A stretch of DNA of 64,000 bases from Streptomyces nigrescens (GCA_024349765.1 AP026073.1:7316001-7380000); one strand, 5' to 3'. Shown: positions 41,965-52,101, numbered from the stretch's first letter. Made by a program: numbers and translations. Notes: generated by a model not told the origin, from the sequence alone.

Positions 41965-44802
41965 TCAGTCCTCCGCCGAAGCCGCCGTCTTCTTGGCCGC
42001 CGCGGTCTTCGCGGTGGCCTTCTTGGCGGTCGTCTTCTTCGCGGTGGTCTTCTTGGCCGCGGTCTTCTTCGCCACCGTCTTCTTGGCGGCCGTCTTCTTC
42101 GCCGGCGCCTTCTTGGCCGTCTTCTTCTTCGCCGGCCCCTTGGCGCGCTTCTCCGCCAGCAGCTCGTAGCCGCGCTCGGGGGTGATCGTCTCGACGTCGT
42201 CGTCCCGCCGCAGCGTCGCGTTGGTCTCGCCGTCGGTCACGTACGCGCCGAACCGGCCGTCCTTGACCACCACCGGCTTGCCGCTGACCGGGTCCGTGCC
42301 CAGCTCCTTCAGCGGCGGCTTGGCGGCGGCCCGCCCGCGCTGCTTGGGCTGGGCGTAGATCGCCAGCGCCTCTTCGAGGGTGATGCTGAAGATCTGGTCC
42401 TCACCCTCCAGGGAGCGCGAGTCCGTGCCCTTCTTCAGGTACGGGCCGTAGCGGCCGTTCTGCGCGGTGATCTCCACGCCCTCGGGGTCCTTGCCGACGA
42501 CGCGCGGCAGCGACATCAGCTTGAGCGCGTCCGCCAGCGTCACGGTGTCCAGGGACATCGACTTGAAGAGCGAGGCGGTGCGCGGCTTGACCGCGTTCTT
42601 GCCGGTCTTCGGGGTGCCCTCGGGGAGGATCTCGGTGACGTACGGGCCGTAGCGGCCGTCCTTGGCGACGATCTGGTGGCCGCTGACCGGATCCATGCCC
42701 AGCTCGAAGTCGCCGCTCGGCTTGGCGAGCAGCTCCTCCGCGTACGCCACGGTCAGCTCGTCGGGCGCGAGGTCCTCGGGCACGTCGGCGCGCTGGTGGC
42801 CCTCACTGTCCTTCTCACCGCGCTCGACGTACGGGCCGTAGCGGCCGACCCGCAGCACGATGCCCTCGCCGACCGGGAAGGACGAGATCTCCCGGGCGTC
42901 GATCGCGCCCAGGTCCGTGACCAGCTCCTTGAGCCCGCCGAGGTGGTCGCCGTCACCGTTGCCGGCGTCCGACGCGGCACCCACCGAACTCGCTTCCTCG
43001 CCCTCGCCGAAGTAGAAGCGCCGCAGCCACGGCACGGCCTGCGCTTCACCACGGGCGATGCGGTCGAGGTCGTCCTCCATCTTGGCGGTGAAGTCGTAGT
43101 CGACCAGCCGGCCGAAGTGCTTCTCCAGGAGGTTGACCACCGCGAAGGAGAGGAAGGAGGGGACGAGCGCGGTGCCCTTCTTGAAGACATAGCCGCGGTC
43201 GAGGATGGTGCCGATGATCGACGCGTACGTCGACGGGCGGCCGATCTCCCGCTCCTCCAGCTCCTTGACCAGCGTGGCCTCGGTGTAGCGGGCGGGCGGC
43301 TTGGTGGCGTGCCCGTCGGCGGTGATCTCCCGGGCGGCCAGCGCGTCGCCCTGGGCGACCTGCGGCAGCCGGCGCTCGCGGTCGTCCAGCTCGGCGTTGG
43401 GGTCGTCGGCGCCCTCCACGTAGGCCTTGAGGAAGCCGTGGAAGGTGATGGTCTTGCCGGACGCGCTGAACTCGGCGTCCCGGCCGTCGGCGGAGGTGCC
43501 GCCGATCTTGACGGTGACGGAGTTACCGGTCGCGTCCTTCATCTGGGAGGCGACGGTCCGCTTCCAGATCAGCTCGTAGAGCTTGAACTGGTCGCCGGTC
43601 AGCCCGGTCTCGGCGGGCGTGCGGAAGCGGTCGCCGGAGGGGCGGATCGCCTCGTGCGCCTCCTGCGCGTTCTTGACCTTGCCGGCGTACGTGCGCGGCT
43701 TGTCCGGCAGGTAGCCGGCACCGTACAGCTGCGTCACCTGCGCCCGGGCCGCGGCGACCGCGGTGTCCGAGAGCGTGGTGGAGTCCGTACGCATATAGGT
43801 GATGAAGCCGTTCTCGTACAGCTTCTGCGCCACCTGCATCGTCGCCTTGGCGCCGAAGCCGAGCTTGCGGCTGGCCTCCTGCTGGAGGGTCGTGGTCCGG
43901 AACGGCGCGTACGGGGAGCGCCGGTACGGCTTGGACTCCACGGAGCGCACCGAGAAGTCGGTGTTCTCCAGGGCGGCGGCGAGCGCGCGGGCGTTCGCCT
44001 CGTCCAGGTGGAGCACGTCGCTGTTCTTGAGCTGCCCGTTGGGGCCGAAGTCGCGGCCCTGTGCGACGCGGCGGCCGTCGACGCTGTTCAGGCGGGCGGT
44101 CAGCGTCGAGGGGTCGCTCGGGTCGCCGGCCCGCCCGGTGGAGAAGGTGCCGGTCAGGTCCCAATACTCGGCGGAGCGGAAGGCGATGCGCTCGCGCTCC
44201 CGCTCGACGACGAGACGGGTCGCCACGGACTGCACCCGGCCGGCCGACAGCCGCGGCATGACCTTCTTCCACAGGACCGGCGAGACCTCGTAGCCGTAGA
44301 GGCGGTCGAGGATCCGGCGGGTCTCCTGGGCGTCGACCAGCTTCTGGTTCAGATCGCGCGGATTGGCGACGGCCTCGCGGATCGCGTCCTTGGTGATCTC
44401 GTGGAACACCATGCGGTGGACCGGGACCTTGGGCTTGAGGATCTCCTGGAGGTGCCAGGCGATGGCCTCGCCCTCGCGGTCCTCATCGGTGGCGAGGTAG
44501 AGCTCGTCGGATTCGGCCAGCAGCTCCTTGAGCTTTTTGACCTGGTCCTTCTTGTCACTGTTCACCACATAGATGGGCTGGAAATCGGCGTCGACGTTCA
44601 CCCCGAGCCGGGCCCAGGGCTCGCCCTTGTACTTCGCCGGGACCTCCGCCGCGCCGTTGGGCAGGTCACGGATGTGCCCCACGCTGGCCTCGACCACATA
44701 GCCAGGGCCGAGGTAGCCCTTGATCGTCTTCGCCTTGGCAGGCGACTCGACGATGACAAGTCGGCGGCCGCCGCCCTTCGTGGCTTCGCTGGTCGGGGAC
44801 AA
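41965..44802 (-). CDS. topA: DNA topoisomerase I
   Basis: 945-aa type IA topoisomerase that relaxes negative supercoils. The TOPRIM domain shows VIVESPAKAKTIKGYLG (Glu19) and ATDEDREGEAIAWHL; the catalytic tyrosine is Tyr336 in GFITYMRTDS. The C-terminus has several actinobacterial repeat domains (DGRYGPYVTEILPEGTPKTG) and no zinc fingers, then a long Lys/Ala tail (KKTAAKKTVAKKTAAKKT), which in Streptomyces raises processivity. The ATG start and length fit the orthologues. Confidence 0.97.
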   Translation of the reverse strand: MSPTSEATKGGGRRLVIVESPAKAKTIKGYLGPGYVVEASVGHIRDLPNGAAEVPAKYKGEPWARLGVNVDADFQPIYVVNSDKKDQVKKLKELLAESDELYLATDEDREGEAIAWHLQEILKPKVPVHRMVFHEITKDAIREAVANPRDLNQKLVDAQETRRILDRLYGYEVSPVLWKKVMPRLSAGRVQSVATRLVVERERERIAFRSAEYWDLTGTFSTGRAGDPSDPSTLTARLNSVDGRRVAQGRDFGPNGQLKNSDVLHLDEANARALAAALENTDFSVRSVESKPYRRSPYAPFRTTTLQQEASRKLGFGAKATMQVAQKLYENGFITYMRTDSTTLSDTAVAAARAQVTQLYGAGYLPDKPRTYAGKVKNAQEAHEAIRPSGDRFRTPAETGLTGDQFKLYELIWKRTVASQMKDATGNSVTVKIGGTSADGRDAEFSASGKTITFHGFLKAYVEGADDPNAELDDRERRLPQVAQGDALAAREITADGHATKPPARYTEATLVKELEEREIGRPSTYASIIGTILDRGYVFKKGTALVPSFLSFAVVNLLEKHFGRLVDYDFTAKMEDDLDRIARGEAQAVPWLRRFYFGEGEEASSVGAASDAGNGDGDHLGGLKELVTDLGAIDAREISSFPVGEGIVLRVGRYGPYVERGEKDSEGHQRADVPEDLAPDELTVAYAEELLAKPSGDFELGMDPVSGHQIVAKDGRYGPYVTEILPEGTPKTGKNAVKPRTASLFKSMSLDTVTLADALKLMSLPRVVGKDPEGVEITAQNGRYGPYLKKGTDSRSLEGEDQIFSITLEEALAIYAQPKQRGRAAAKPPLKELGTDPVSGKPVVVKDGRFGAYVTDGETNATLRRDDDVETITPERGYELLAEKRAKGPAKKKTAKKAPAKKTAAKKTVAKKTAAKKTTAKKTTAKKATAKTAAAKKTAASAED

Positions 44803-45244
44803 CTTCGCTCTTCTCTCCGGTCGACGCGGAAAATGCCCCCCGGCCGGATGCGGGGGCGCACTGCGGTGACGCTTGACGCTGCGGAGTGTGACGGTACCTC
44901 CCGCCCCCGTGTCAAACGGAAAAACCCCGCAACGCCACTCGAACGGTAACCCGACTACATGCCTTCATGCCGCCTGGACCACCTCAGCCGCCCACCGCGG
45001 GTCCGGCTCGCGCCATCTGGATCATGACGGCCCCGCGGCGCCGCCCGGAGGCCCGCGCATGATCCGGATCCCCGGTCCGCGTGCCGCCACGGCGACTGTC
45101 ACAAGGCGGCCCCGGATCCTGTCACCGTCTTGATACGTCAGGTGAGCCTGCTGGCAGGATGGGCGCAGGATGGACACGGCACGGCCCACCGCTCGGGCCG
45201 GGTACCGCCGTCGTCACGTGACACTCTCGGGGGGAATCTCACCC
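44803..45244. other. Divergent intergenic region of topA
   Basis: 442 bp between topA and the Pro-rich membrane-protein gene. It must hold both promoters; on the topA strand a TTGACA (44910-44915) could be a -35 box, but I see no well-spaced -10. topA promoters in Streptomyces respond to supercoiling, which fits a complex region. No gene seen. Confidence 0.5.
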
Positions 45245-45862
45245 ATGGCGAACCAGTACCCCGGACCGCCACCGGAGCAGCCCGGTCAGCCCGGCCAGCC
45301 CGCTCAGCCCGCTCAGCCCGGCCAGAATCCGTACGCCACGCCGCCCGCCCCGGCCGACTCCGCCTACGGCTATCCGCAGGGCGGCAGCCCCGGCGAGCCC
45401 GGGTACGGCTATCCGCAGCCCGGCTCGACGCCCCCGCCGCCCGGTTTCCCGCCCCCCGGCGCTCCGGTCGGCCCCCCGCCGCCGGGCCCCGGCGGCTTCC
45501 AGGCAGGTCCGCAGCCCGCCGGGATGGCGCTGTCGCTCGGGGACATCGCGGTGAGCGGCGACACGATCATGACGCCGACCGGGTCGATGCCGCTCAAGGG
45601 CGCCGTGTGGACCGCGACGGACATGTCGCGGACCGAGGAGAAGATGCCGGCGCACGCGGTCGTGCTCGCCATCATCTTTTTCTTCTTCTGCCTGCTGGGC
45701 CTGCTCTTCCTGCTGATGAAGGAGCGCACGACGACCGGCTTCGTGCAGGTCACGGTGGCCAGCGGGGGCCGGCACCACTCGACGATGGTCCCGGTGCAGT
45801 CGCGCGAGCAGGTCATGTTCGTGCTCAACCAGGTCAACTACGCACGGTCGCTGAGCGTGTGA
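45245..45862 (+). CDS. Pro-rich membrane-anchored protein
   Basis: 205 aa. The first 95 residues are a Pro/Gly/Gln-rich tail (PEQPGQPGQPAQPAQPGQ, YGYPQGG repeats), then a small conserved domain (SLGDIAVSGDTIMTPTGSMP), one membrane helix (AVVLAIIFFFFCLLGLLFLL) and a C-terminal segment FVQVTVASGGRHHSTMVPVQ. It is a conserved Streptomyces protein of unknown role. The ATG at 45245 has GGGGGGAA upstream. Its stop overlaps the DUF2752 start by four bases (GTGTGA), so the two form an operon. Confidence 0.83.
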   Translation: MANQYPGPPPEQPGQPGQPAQPAQPGQNPYATPPAPADSAYGYPQGGSPGEPGYGYPQPGSTPPPPGFPPPGAPVGPPPPGPGGFQAGPQPAGMALSLGDIAVSGDTIMTPTGSMPLKGAVWTATDMSRTEEKMPAHAVVLAIIFFFFCLLGLLFLLMKERTTTGFVQVTVASGGRHHSTMVPVQSREQVMFVLNQVNYARSLSV

Positions 45863-46284
45863 GCGACGTGGAACGGTCCGGGCCGCCCTCCGGGGCGGCG
45901 ATCCGGAGCCGCACCGTCCGGCGGGCGTCGCTCGCCCTCGCCGCCGGTGCGGCGGCCGCCGTCTATCTCTGGCACACGAATCCGCACCGGTCCGGGCAGG
46001 TGCTGATCCCCTGCCCGTTCCGGCTGATGACCGGGGTGCTGTGCCCGGCGTGCGGCGGCACACGGATGGCGTACGACCTGTTGCACGGCGATGCGGTGCA
46101 GGCGTTCCACGACAACGCCGTGCTGCTCGTCCTGGGCGTGCCGGCGATCGCGTACGTCCTGCTGCGCTGGCTGGTCCAGGGGCTGCGCGGGCGCGCCTAC
46201 CGGCTGCAGCTCACCGGCCGCGGCAATGCCGTGGTGTTCGGCATTGCCGCGGTGTGGATGCTCGTCCGCAATCTCGCCGGCTGA
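45859..46284 (+). CDS. DUF2752 membrane protein
   Basis: 141-aa membrane protein. The DUF2752 signature is CPFRLMTGVLCPACGGTRMA followed by YDLLHGD, with three predicted helices (ASLALAAGAAAAVYLW, AVLLVLGVPAIAYVLLRWLV, AVVFGIAAVWMLVRNLAG). The Cys motif may bind a metal, but the function of the family is unknown. GTG start inside the stop of the previous gene. Confidence 0.87.
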   Translation: MSDVERSGPPSGAAIRSRTVRRASLALAAGAAAAVYLWHTNPHRSGQVLIPCPFRLMTGVLCPACGGTRMAYDLLHGDAVQAFHDNAVLLVLGVPAIAYVLLRWLVQGLRGRAYRLQLTGRGNAVVFGIAAVWMLVRNLAG

Positions 46285-46300
46285 CGCCCGGCGGCATCGG

Positions 46301-46323
46301 CCGGCGGTGACGGCGACCGCCGG
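46301..46323. terminator. Bidirectional hairpin between convergent genes
   Basis: CCGGCGGT (46301-46308) pairs with ACCGCCGG (46316-46323), between the ends of the DUF2752 gene and the small secreted protein gene. Confidence 0.6.
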
Positions 46324-46354
46324 GTTCAGCGGACGGTGACGGAGACTTCCCGGG

Positions 46355-46759
46355 TCAGCGAACGGTGACGGAGACCACCGGCGAGACGGTCCTGGCCGCG
46401 GCGATGCGGAGCTGGTTGACGCCCTTGATGCCGAGCTTGACCCGCACCGAGTAGGCACCGCTCTTGGCGACCGGGGACTGCGCGGGCAGCGAGACCCACT
46501 TGGTGCCCTGCTTCTGCTGGACGGTGACCTTGGTGCCCGCCGTGATGCCCTTGGCGGCGCCGGAGATCCGGAACTCCTGCCACGCCTTGACGGAGTTCAC
46601 GCTGGCCTTGGCGGTCAGCGACGCGGCGGCCGGGGCGGTGGCCACGACCGGCTTGGCGGCGTGCAGGTCCTGCGGCGCGGCGAAGGCGGCGGCCGAGCCC
46701 CCGGCGGACAGGGAGACGGCGATGACGCCGACGGTGGCGTAGCGGAGTGCGCGGTTCAT
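46355..46759 (-). CDS. Small secreted protein
   Basis: 134 aa. A clear Sec signal peptide (MNRALRYATVGVIAVSLSAG, cleavage after AAAFA) precedes an Ig-like beta domain (SLTAKASVNSVKAWQEFRIS, then GIKGVNQLRIAAARTVSPVV), typical of small Streptomyces surface proteins. Function unknown. The last codons and stop are duplicated in non-coding DNA just downstream (46326-46350), a short direct repeat of about 25 bp. Confidence 0.8.
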   Translation of the reverse strand: MNRALRYATVGVIAVSLSAGGSAAAFAAPQDLHAAKPVVATAPAAASLTAKASVNSVKAWQEFRISGAAKGITAGTKVTVQQKQGTKWVSLPAQSPVAKSGAYSVRVKLGIKGVNQLRIAAARTVSPVVSVTVR

Positions 46760-46915
46760 GAGAGTTCCTCACTGTCGGTGTGTGGGCCGTGGTGACCTTC
46801 ACCGAGGAACATGACGGACGGCCCGCGGACGTTCCGCGTACCGTCACAGATCGGCCATCTGTAACAGAACTGTCTGGAACTGGACGCACACCGCGGGCGG
46901 ACCTCCGACTGCCGG

Positions 46916-47113
46916 CTACAGCGCCACCAGCAGCCAGCCCCCGACGACCAGGAACAGCACCCCCGCGAACAGCGCGGTGACCGCGGCCACCGGCCGGCTG
47001 ACCCCCTCGGCGACCGGCGTACCGGTCCGGGCGCACACCCCCGTCCACACCAGCAGTCCGGCGCCGAACAGCGCGAACGCCACACCGGCGAATGCCTCGG
47101 GTCCTCTCTCCAT
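46916..47113 (-). CDS. Small two-helix membrane protein
   Basis: 65 aa, MERGPEAFAGVAFALFGAGL at the start and VAAVTALFAGVLFLVVGGWL near the end: two transmembrane helices with a short loop. I do not recognise a family. It reads the same way as the secreted-protein gene, 156 bp upstream of it. Confidence 0.6.
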   Translation of the reverse strand: MERGPEAFAGVAFALFGAGLLVWTGVCARTGTPVAEGVSRPVAAVTALFAGVLFLVVGGWLLVAL

Positions 47114-47243
47114 GCGGGCAGCGTGGCACCCCGGGGCGGCATCCCGGCGAACACCGGATGAACGCCTTCCGCCCGTCCTGGGCGAAGCCCCGTGCCGTCC
47201 CCGCCGCTCCCCCTGGCTCCTCCCTACTCCTCCCTACTCCTCC

Positions 47244-48803
47244 CTACTTCTCCTCCGCCACCGGCTCCAGGAAGCCCTGCTCGACCAGCATCCGGATCGA
47301 GGCGGGCGTACGGTCCCGCAGCAGCACCGGGTCCTCGCCGACGAGTTGGGCGATGGCGTCCAGGATCCGTCCGGCGGGCAGCGTGCCGTCACACACGCCG
47401 GCGAAGCCCGCCCCGACGGTGTCCACCTTCGTCGCCCGCCGCATACCGCGGTTCTGACGGAGCACCACGTGCTCGGGGTCCTCGGCCCCCGGCAGCCCGA
47501 CCTGCTCCTGGACCACGCCGTCGGCGAGCCGGAAGCGCCCGGCCAGCAGCGCGGCGTCGTCCGTGGCGCTCAGGTAGTCCTGGCGCGCGAAGTGGGCCAC
47601 GACCGCGTCCCCCAGCGGCTGTTCGACCGGATGCGGCCATTCCTCGACCGTGACGGACGGGGCGTCGGACCCGGACTTGCGCAGCGTGATCCAGCCGAAG
47701 CCGACGGCCTTGGTCCTACGGGCCGCGAACTCCTCCAGCCAGGCGTCGTACCGCGCGGCGTACTCCTCGTCACCGGCGCGGTGGTCACCGGCGTCCCGCA
47801 GCCAGAGCTCGGCGTACTGGGTGACGTCCTGCACCTCGCGCTGCACGATCCAGGCGTCACAGCCGCGCGGCACCCAGGAGCGCAGCCGGTCGTGCCACTC
47901 CTCGCCCTCGACGTGCTGCCAGTTGGCGAGCATCTGGCAGTACCCGCCGTCGTTGAGGTGCGCGGCGGACTGCTGGACGAGGATCCGGCACAGGTCGTCG
48001 CCGCCCATCCCGCCGTCCCGGTACGTCAGCCGGGCGCCGTCCGGCCCGACGGGCGAGATCACGAACGGCGGGTTCGACACGATCAGGTCGTACGTCTCGT
48101 CCCCGACCGGCTCGAACAGCGAGCCCTCCCTGAGGTCCGCCGCGCCGGCCCCGGAGAGCGCCAGCGTCAGCGCGGTGATCCGCAGGGCACGGGGGTTGAG
48201 GTCGGTGGCGGTGACCCGGGTGGCGTGCCGGGCGGCGTGCAGCGCCTGGATGCCGGAGCCCGTCCCGAGGTCGAGCGCCTTGCCGACCGGCCGGCGGACG
48301 GTGATCCCGGCGAGGGTGGTGGACGCGCCGCCGACGCCGAGCACCAGCTGCGCGCGCTCGGTCTCCCCGGCGCCCCGGATGCCGCCGGCGCCGCCGACCG
48401 CGCAGCCCAGGTCGGAGACAATCCACCAGTCCTGCCCCTCGGGGCCGCCGTACGGGCGGACGTCCACCGTGGCGCGCAGGGTGTCGCCGTCCTGCACCAC
48501 CCAGCCGTCGGCGAGGCAGTCCTCGACCGGCAGGGCCGCCCGCGCCCGGCCCGGCTCCACCGGACGCTGCAGCAGGAACAGCCGCACCAGGGTCTCCAGT
48601 GGGCTGTCGCCGCGGGTCGCGCGCAGCGCGGGGACGGTCTCGTTGCGCGCCAGCGCGGCGTAGGCGGGCGCGCCCAGCAGGTCCAGCAGCCCGTCGGCGG
48701 TGAAGGCGGCGGTCAGCAGCGCCTCGCGCAGCCGGGCGGTGCGGGCGTTGCTCTCGGGGTCCTGGACATCGGCGGTGGGGAGGTGCGTACTCACACCGAC
48801 CAT
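47244..48803 (-). CDS. SAM-dependent methyltransferase (HemK/RsmC-like)
   Basis: 519-aa class I methyltransferase. A 170-residue N-terminal domain (DGLLDLLGAPAYAALARNET) precedes the SAM-binding motif ALDLGTGSGIQALHAARHAT and the catalytic (D/N)PPY-type motif LIVSNPPFVISP, which indicates methylation of an amino group in rRNA or protein. The C-terminal 200 residues are family-specific. Starts ATG 48803 or GTG 48794 are both possible, neither with a good ribosome site. The 3' end abuts three tandem copies of TACTCCTCCC (about 47225-47250). Confidence 0.87.
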   Translation of the reverse strand: MVGVSTHLPTADVQDPESNARTARLREALLTAAFTADGLLDLLGAPAYAALARNETVPALRATRGDSPLETLVRLFLLQRPVEPGRARAALPVEDCLADGWVVQDGDTLRATVDVRPYGGPEGQDWWIVSDLGCAVGGAGGIRGAGETERAQLVLGVGGASTTLAGITVRRPVGKALDLGTGSGIQALHAARHATRVTATDLNPRALRITALTLALSGAGAADLREGSLFEPVGDETYDLIVSNPPFVISPVGPDGARLTYRDGGMGGDDLCRILVQQSAAHLNDGGYCQMLANWQHVEGEEWHDRLRSWVPRGCDAWIVQREVQDVTQYAELWLRDAGDHRAGDEEYAARYDAWLEEFAARRTKAVGFGWITLRKSGSDAPSVTVEEWPHPVEQPLGDAVVAHFARQDYLSATDDAALLAGRFRLADGVVQEQVGLPGAEDPEHVVLRQNRGMRRATKVDTVGAGFAGVCDGTLPAGRILDAIAQLVGEDPVLLRDRTPASIRMLVEQGFLEPVAEEK

Positions 48804-48892
48804 TGTCCGTGCTGCCACTGACAATCGGCACCGGCCCGGCGGCACGCCCTTCCCGGGCGCGTCGCCGGGCCGGTGAAAGGCCCGCGGAGGCG

Positions 48893-49477
48893 TTACGACT
48901 TCTTGGACGGCGTGGGCACCGGGGAACCGGACGCGGCCTGGTTCTGGCAGCCCTTCTGCTTCGCCATCGCGGCGCCGACGTCACCGGCCTCCAGGTTCTT
49001 GAAGGCGGCCTCGCTCTGCTTGTTGAGCTTGTTGATGCCGTTGGACAGGTCACGCAGCCCGTCGGCGAACTTGAGCTTGTCCGAGGTGTCGAGGCTGTTG
49101 ACCTGCTTCTGAAGATCCGCGTAGCCCTTGGAGAGCGAGTTGAGCTCCTTGACCGCGTTCTCCTGCGCCTGCTTGCCCTGGTCGGTGGGCGGCGGCCCGG
49201 CCTGCTGCAGGGACTTGGCCAGCGAGGAGTACGCCTGCGAAATCTTCTGGAAGGCCGCCGAGTCGGTCTGCTGGACCTTCTTGGAGTCCGTGCTGCCGTT
49301 GTCGGCCGTCTGCATGGCGGCGTTGGCGTCCTGGATCTGCTTGAACGGGGCCTGCGCGGGGTCGCAGAAACTCTTCGCCCAGTCGTTGAGCTTCTTGCTG
49401 TTGTCCTCGCTGCAGCCGGTCAGCGCGAGCATCAGTGCCGCCCCGCCGGACAGTGCAGCCACAAGCTTCTTGTTCAC
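48893..49477 (-). CDS. Small lipoprotein with helical domain
   Basis: 194-aa exported lipoprotein: signal VNKKLVAALSGGAALMLALT ending in the lipobox LTGC (Cys22). The mature part is helical (NAVKELNSLSKGYADLQKQV) and ends QNQAASGSPVPTPSKKS. Conserved in Streptomyces, role unknown. I chose the GTG at 49477, with AAGGGA eight bases before it; ATG 49495 is an alternative. It lies between the methyltransferase and H+-PPase genes, all on the minus strand. Confidence 0.83.
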   Translation of the reverse strand: MNKKLVAALSGGAALMLALTGCSEDNSKKLNDWAKSFCDPAQAPFKQIQDANAAMQTADNGSTDSKKVQQTDSAAFQKISQAYSSLAKSLQQAGPPPTDQGKQAQENAVKELNSLSKGYADLQKQVNSLDTSDKLKFADGLRDLSNGINKLNKQSEAAFKNLEAGDVGAAMAKQKGCQNQAASGSPVPTPSKKS

Positions 49478-49695
49478 CGGATTGGTCCCTTCCATGGCTC
49501 TCGGCCCCGGAACATACACGTCCGAACGGCCTGGTCCCCGGGTCGGGCAGCCGGTCCGGCCCTCATTGCAGCCATTTGCACCAAGGAGCGCAGGGCCACC
49601 CGGGCAGACCGAGGGCGGGTGTCCGGCGCCTGCAAAATGCGCCGTCCACCCGCCCAGTTGAGCGGTCCGCGAGCCCTTCCGACGGTCGGTTCCGG

Positions 49696-52101
49696 TTAGG
49701 ACGCCACCGCCGTCTCGGCCGACTTGGCGACGCCGTCGGGCTCCTCGGAGTTGCCTTCGTCACCCACGGCGATCCCGCGCCGCTTGGAGACGTACACGGC
49801 GCCGACGATGACGACGAGCGCCACTACGGCCGCGCCGATCCGGATGCCGAGGTTCTTGTCCTCGCCGTACGAGAACTTCACCACGGCGGGCGCGATCAGC
49901 AGCGCCACCAGGTTCATCACCTTCAGCAGCGGGTTGATCGCCGGTCCGGCGGTGTCCTTGAACGGGTCGCCGACGGTGTCACCGATGACGGTGGCGGCGT
50001 GTGCCTCGCTGCCCTTGCCGCCGTGGTGGCCGTCCTCGACCAGCTTCTTGGCGTTGTCCCAGGCGCCACCGGAGTTGGCCAGGAAGACCGCCATCAGGGT
50101 GCCGGTGCCGATCGCCCCGGCCAGGAACGAGCCCAGCGCGCCGACGCCCAGCGAGAAGCCGACCGCGATCGGGGTGAGCACCGCCAGCAGGCCCGGGGTG
50201 GCCAGCTCGCGCAGCGCGTCCTTGGTGCAGATGTCGACCACCCGCCCGTACTCGGGCGTCTGGGTGTAGTCCATGATCCCGGGCTTCTCCCGGAACTGCC
50301 GGCGCACCTCGAAGACCACCGCTCCCGCCGACCGCGACACGGCGTTGATCGCCAGCCCGGAGAACAGGAACACGACCGAGGCGCCGAGGATCAGCCCGAC
50401 CAGGTTGTTGGGCTGCGAGATGTCCAGGCTGAGCCCCATGCCGCCGGCCGCCCGGCCGATGTTGCGTACGGCGGTGGCGATCGCGTCCCGGTAGGAGCCG
50501 AAGAGCGCGGAGGCGGCCAGTACGGCGGTCGCGATGGCGATGCCCTTGGTGATGGCCTTGGTGGTGTTGCCGACCGCGTCCAGGTCGGTCAGCACCTGCG
50601 CGCCGTCACCGGTGACGTCACCGGACATCTCGGCGATGCCCTGCGCGTTGTCGGAGACCGGCCCGAAGGTGTCCATCGCCACGATCACGCCGACGGTGGT
50701 CAGCAGGCCGGTGCCGGCCAGCGCCACCGCGAACAGCGCCAGGGTGATGGACGCGCCGCCCAGCAGGAAGGCCGCGTAGACGGCGAGTCCGATCAGCACC
50801 GCCGAGTAGACGGCCGACTCCAGGCCGACCGAGATGCCGGAGAGGACGACGGTGGCCGGGCCGGTCAGCGAGGTCTTGCCGATGTCCCGTACGGGCCGCC
50901 GGGTGGTCTCGGTGAAGTAGCCGGTCAGCTGCTGGATCAGCGCGGCGAGCACGATGCCGACGGCGACCGCGACCAGGGCCAGCATCCGCGGGTCACCGCT
51001 GTGGCCCAGGACCACGGGGTCGTTGACGCCGGTCAGGTCGCGGTAGCTGGACGGCAGGTAGATGAAGACCGCGGCGGCCACCAGGACCAGCGAGATGCCC
51101 GCGGAGATGAAGAAGCCGCGGTTGATGGCGGTCATGCCGCTGCGGTCCCGGCGCCGCGGCGCGACGACGAAGATGCCGATCATCGCGGTGAGCACGCCGA
51201 TGGCCGGCACCAGCAGCGGGAAGGCGAGGCCGGCGTCCCCGAAGGCCGCGGTGCCCAGGATGAGGGCGGCGACCAGGGTGACCGCGTACGACTCGAAGAG
51301 GTCGGCGGCCATACCGGCGCAGTCACCGACGTTGTCGCCGACGTTGTCCGCGATGGTCGCGGCGTTGCGCGGGTCGTCCTCGGGGATGCCCTTCTCGACC
51401 TTGCCGACGAGGTCGGCGCCGACGTCGGCGGCCTTGGTGAAGATGCCGCCGCCGACCCTCATGAACATCGCGATCAGCGCGGCGCCGAGGCCGAAGCCCT
51501 CCAGCACCTTGGGCGCGTCGACCGCGTAGACGAGGACCACACAGGACGCACCGAGCAGACCGAGTCCGACGGTGAACATGCCGACCACGCCGCCGGTACG
51601 GAAAGCGATCTTCATCGCCTTGTGGGATACCGCCGTAAGATCCTTTTCCCGGGATTCGCCCTCGGCCGGAGTGGCCTCCCGGGCGGCCGCCGCCACACGC
51701 ACATTGCTGCGCACCGCGAGCCACATGCCGATATAGCCGGTGGCCGCCGAGAATGCCGCGCCGATCAAGAAGAAGGCGCTGCGTCCGGCGCGCTGCGACC
51801 AGTTATCCGCGGGCAGCAGCATGAGCAGGAAGAACACCACGACCGCGAATACGCCGAGGGTCCGCAACTGCCGTGCCAGGTAGGCATTTGCGCCTTCCTG
51901 CACCGCCGCCGCGATCTTCTTCATACTGTCGGTTCCCTCGCCGGCCGCGAGCACTTGGCGGACCAGCACCGCCGCGACGGCCAGCGCCGCCAGCGCCACC
52001 ACGGCGATCACCAGCACGATGCCGCGGTTGCCCGCGGTCAGTGACGGCCCGGCCAGAAAAGAGGGGGTGTCAAGCAACTGAGGGGTGTAAGGCCCCGCCA
52101 T
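49696..52101 (-). CDS. hppA: Membrane-bound H+-translocating pyrophosphatase
   Basis: 801-aa proton pump that couples PPi hydrolysis to H+ export, with about 16 helices. Substrate motifs are visible: DVGADLVGKVEKGIPEDDPR and DNVGDNVGDCAGMAADLFES. The segment VGNTTKAITKG has Lys at the position that separates K+-independent from K+-dependent enzymes (the latter have Ala), so this is the K+-independent type. The ATG at 52101 has a perfect AAGGAGG upstream. It is the orthologue of the enzyme adjacent to bldG in S. coelicolor. Confidence 0.96.
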   Translation of the reverse strand: MAGPYTPQLLDTPSFLAGPSLTAGNRGIVLVIAVVALAALAVAAVLVRQVLAAGEGTDSMKKIAAAVQEGANAYLARQLRTLGVFAVVVFFLLMLLPADNWSQRAGRSAFFLIGAAFSAATGYIGMWLAVRSNVRVAAAAREATPAEGESREKDLTAVSHKAMKIAFRTGGVVGMFTVGLGLLGASCVVLVYAVDAPKVLEGFGLGAALIAMFMRVGGGIFTKAADVGADLVGKVEKGIPEDDPRNAATIADNVGDNVGDCAGMAADLFESYAVTLVAALILGTAAFGDAGLAFPLLVPAIGVLTAMIGIFVVAPRRRDRSGMTAINRGFFISAGISLVLVAAAVFIYLPSSYRDLTGVNDPVVLGHSGDPRMLALVAVAVGIVLAALIQQLTGYFTETTRRPVRDIGKTSLTGPATVVLSGISVGLESAVYSAVLIGLAVYAAFLLGGASITLALFAVALAGTGLLTTVGVIVAMDTFGPVSDNAQGIAEMSGDVTGDGAQVLTDLDAVGNTTKAITKGIAIATAVLAASALFGSYRDAIATAVRNIGRAAGGMGLSLDISQPNNLVGLILGASVVFLFSGLAINAVSRSAGAVVFEVRRQFREKPGIMDYTQTPEYGRVVDICTKDALRELATPGLLAVLTPIAVGFSLGVGALGSFLAGAIGTGTLMAVFLANSGGAWDNAKKLVEDGHHGGKGSEAHAATVIGDTVGDPFKDTAGPAINPLLKVMNLVALLIAPAVVKFSYGEDKNLGIRIGAAVVALVVIVGAVYVSKRRGIAVGDEGNSEEPDGVAKSAETAVAS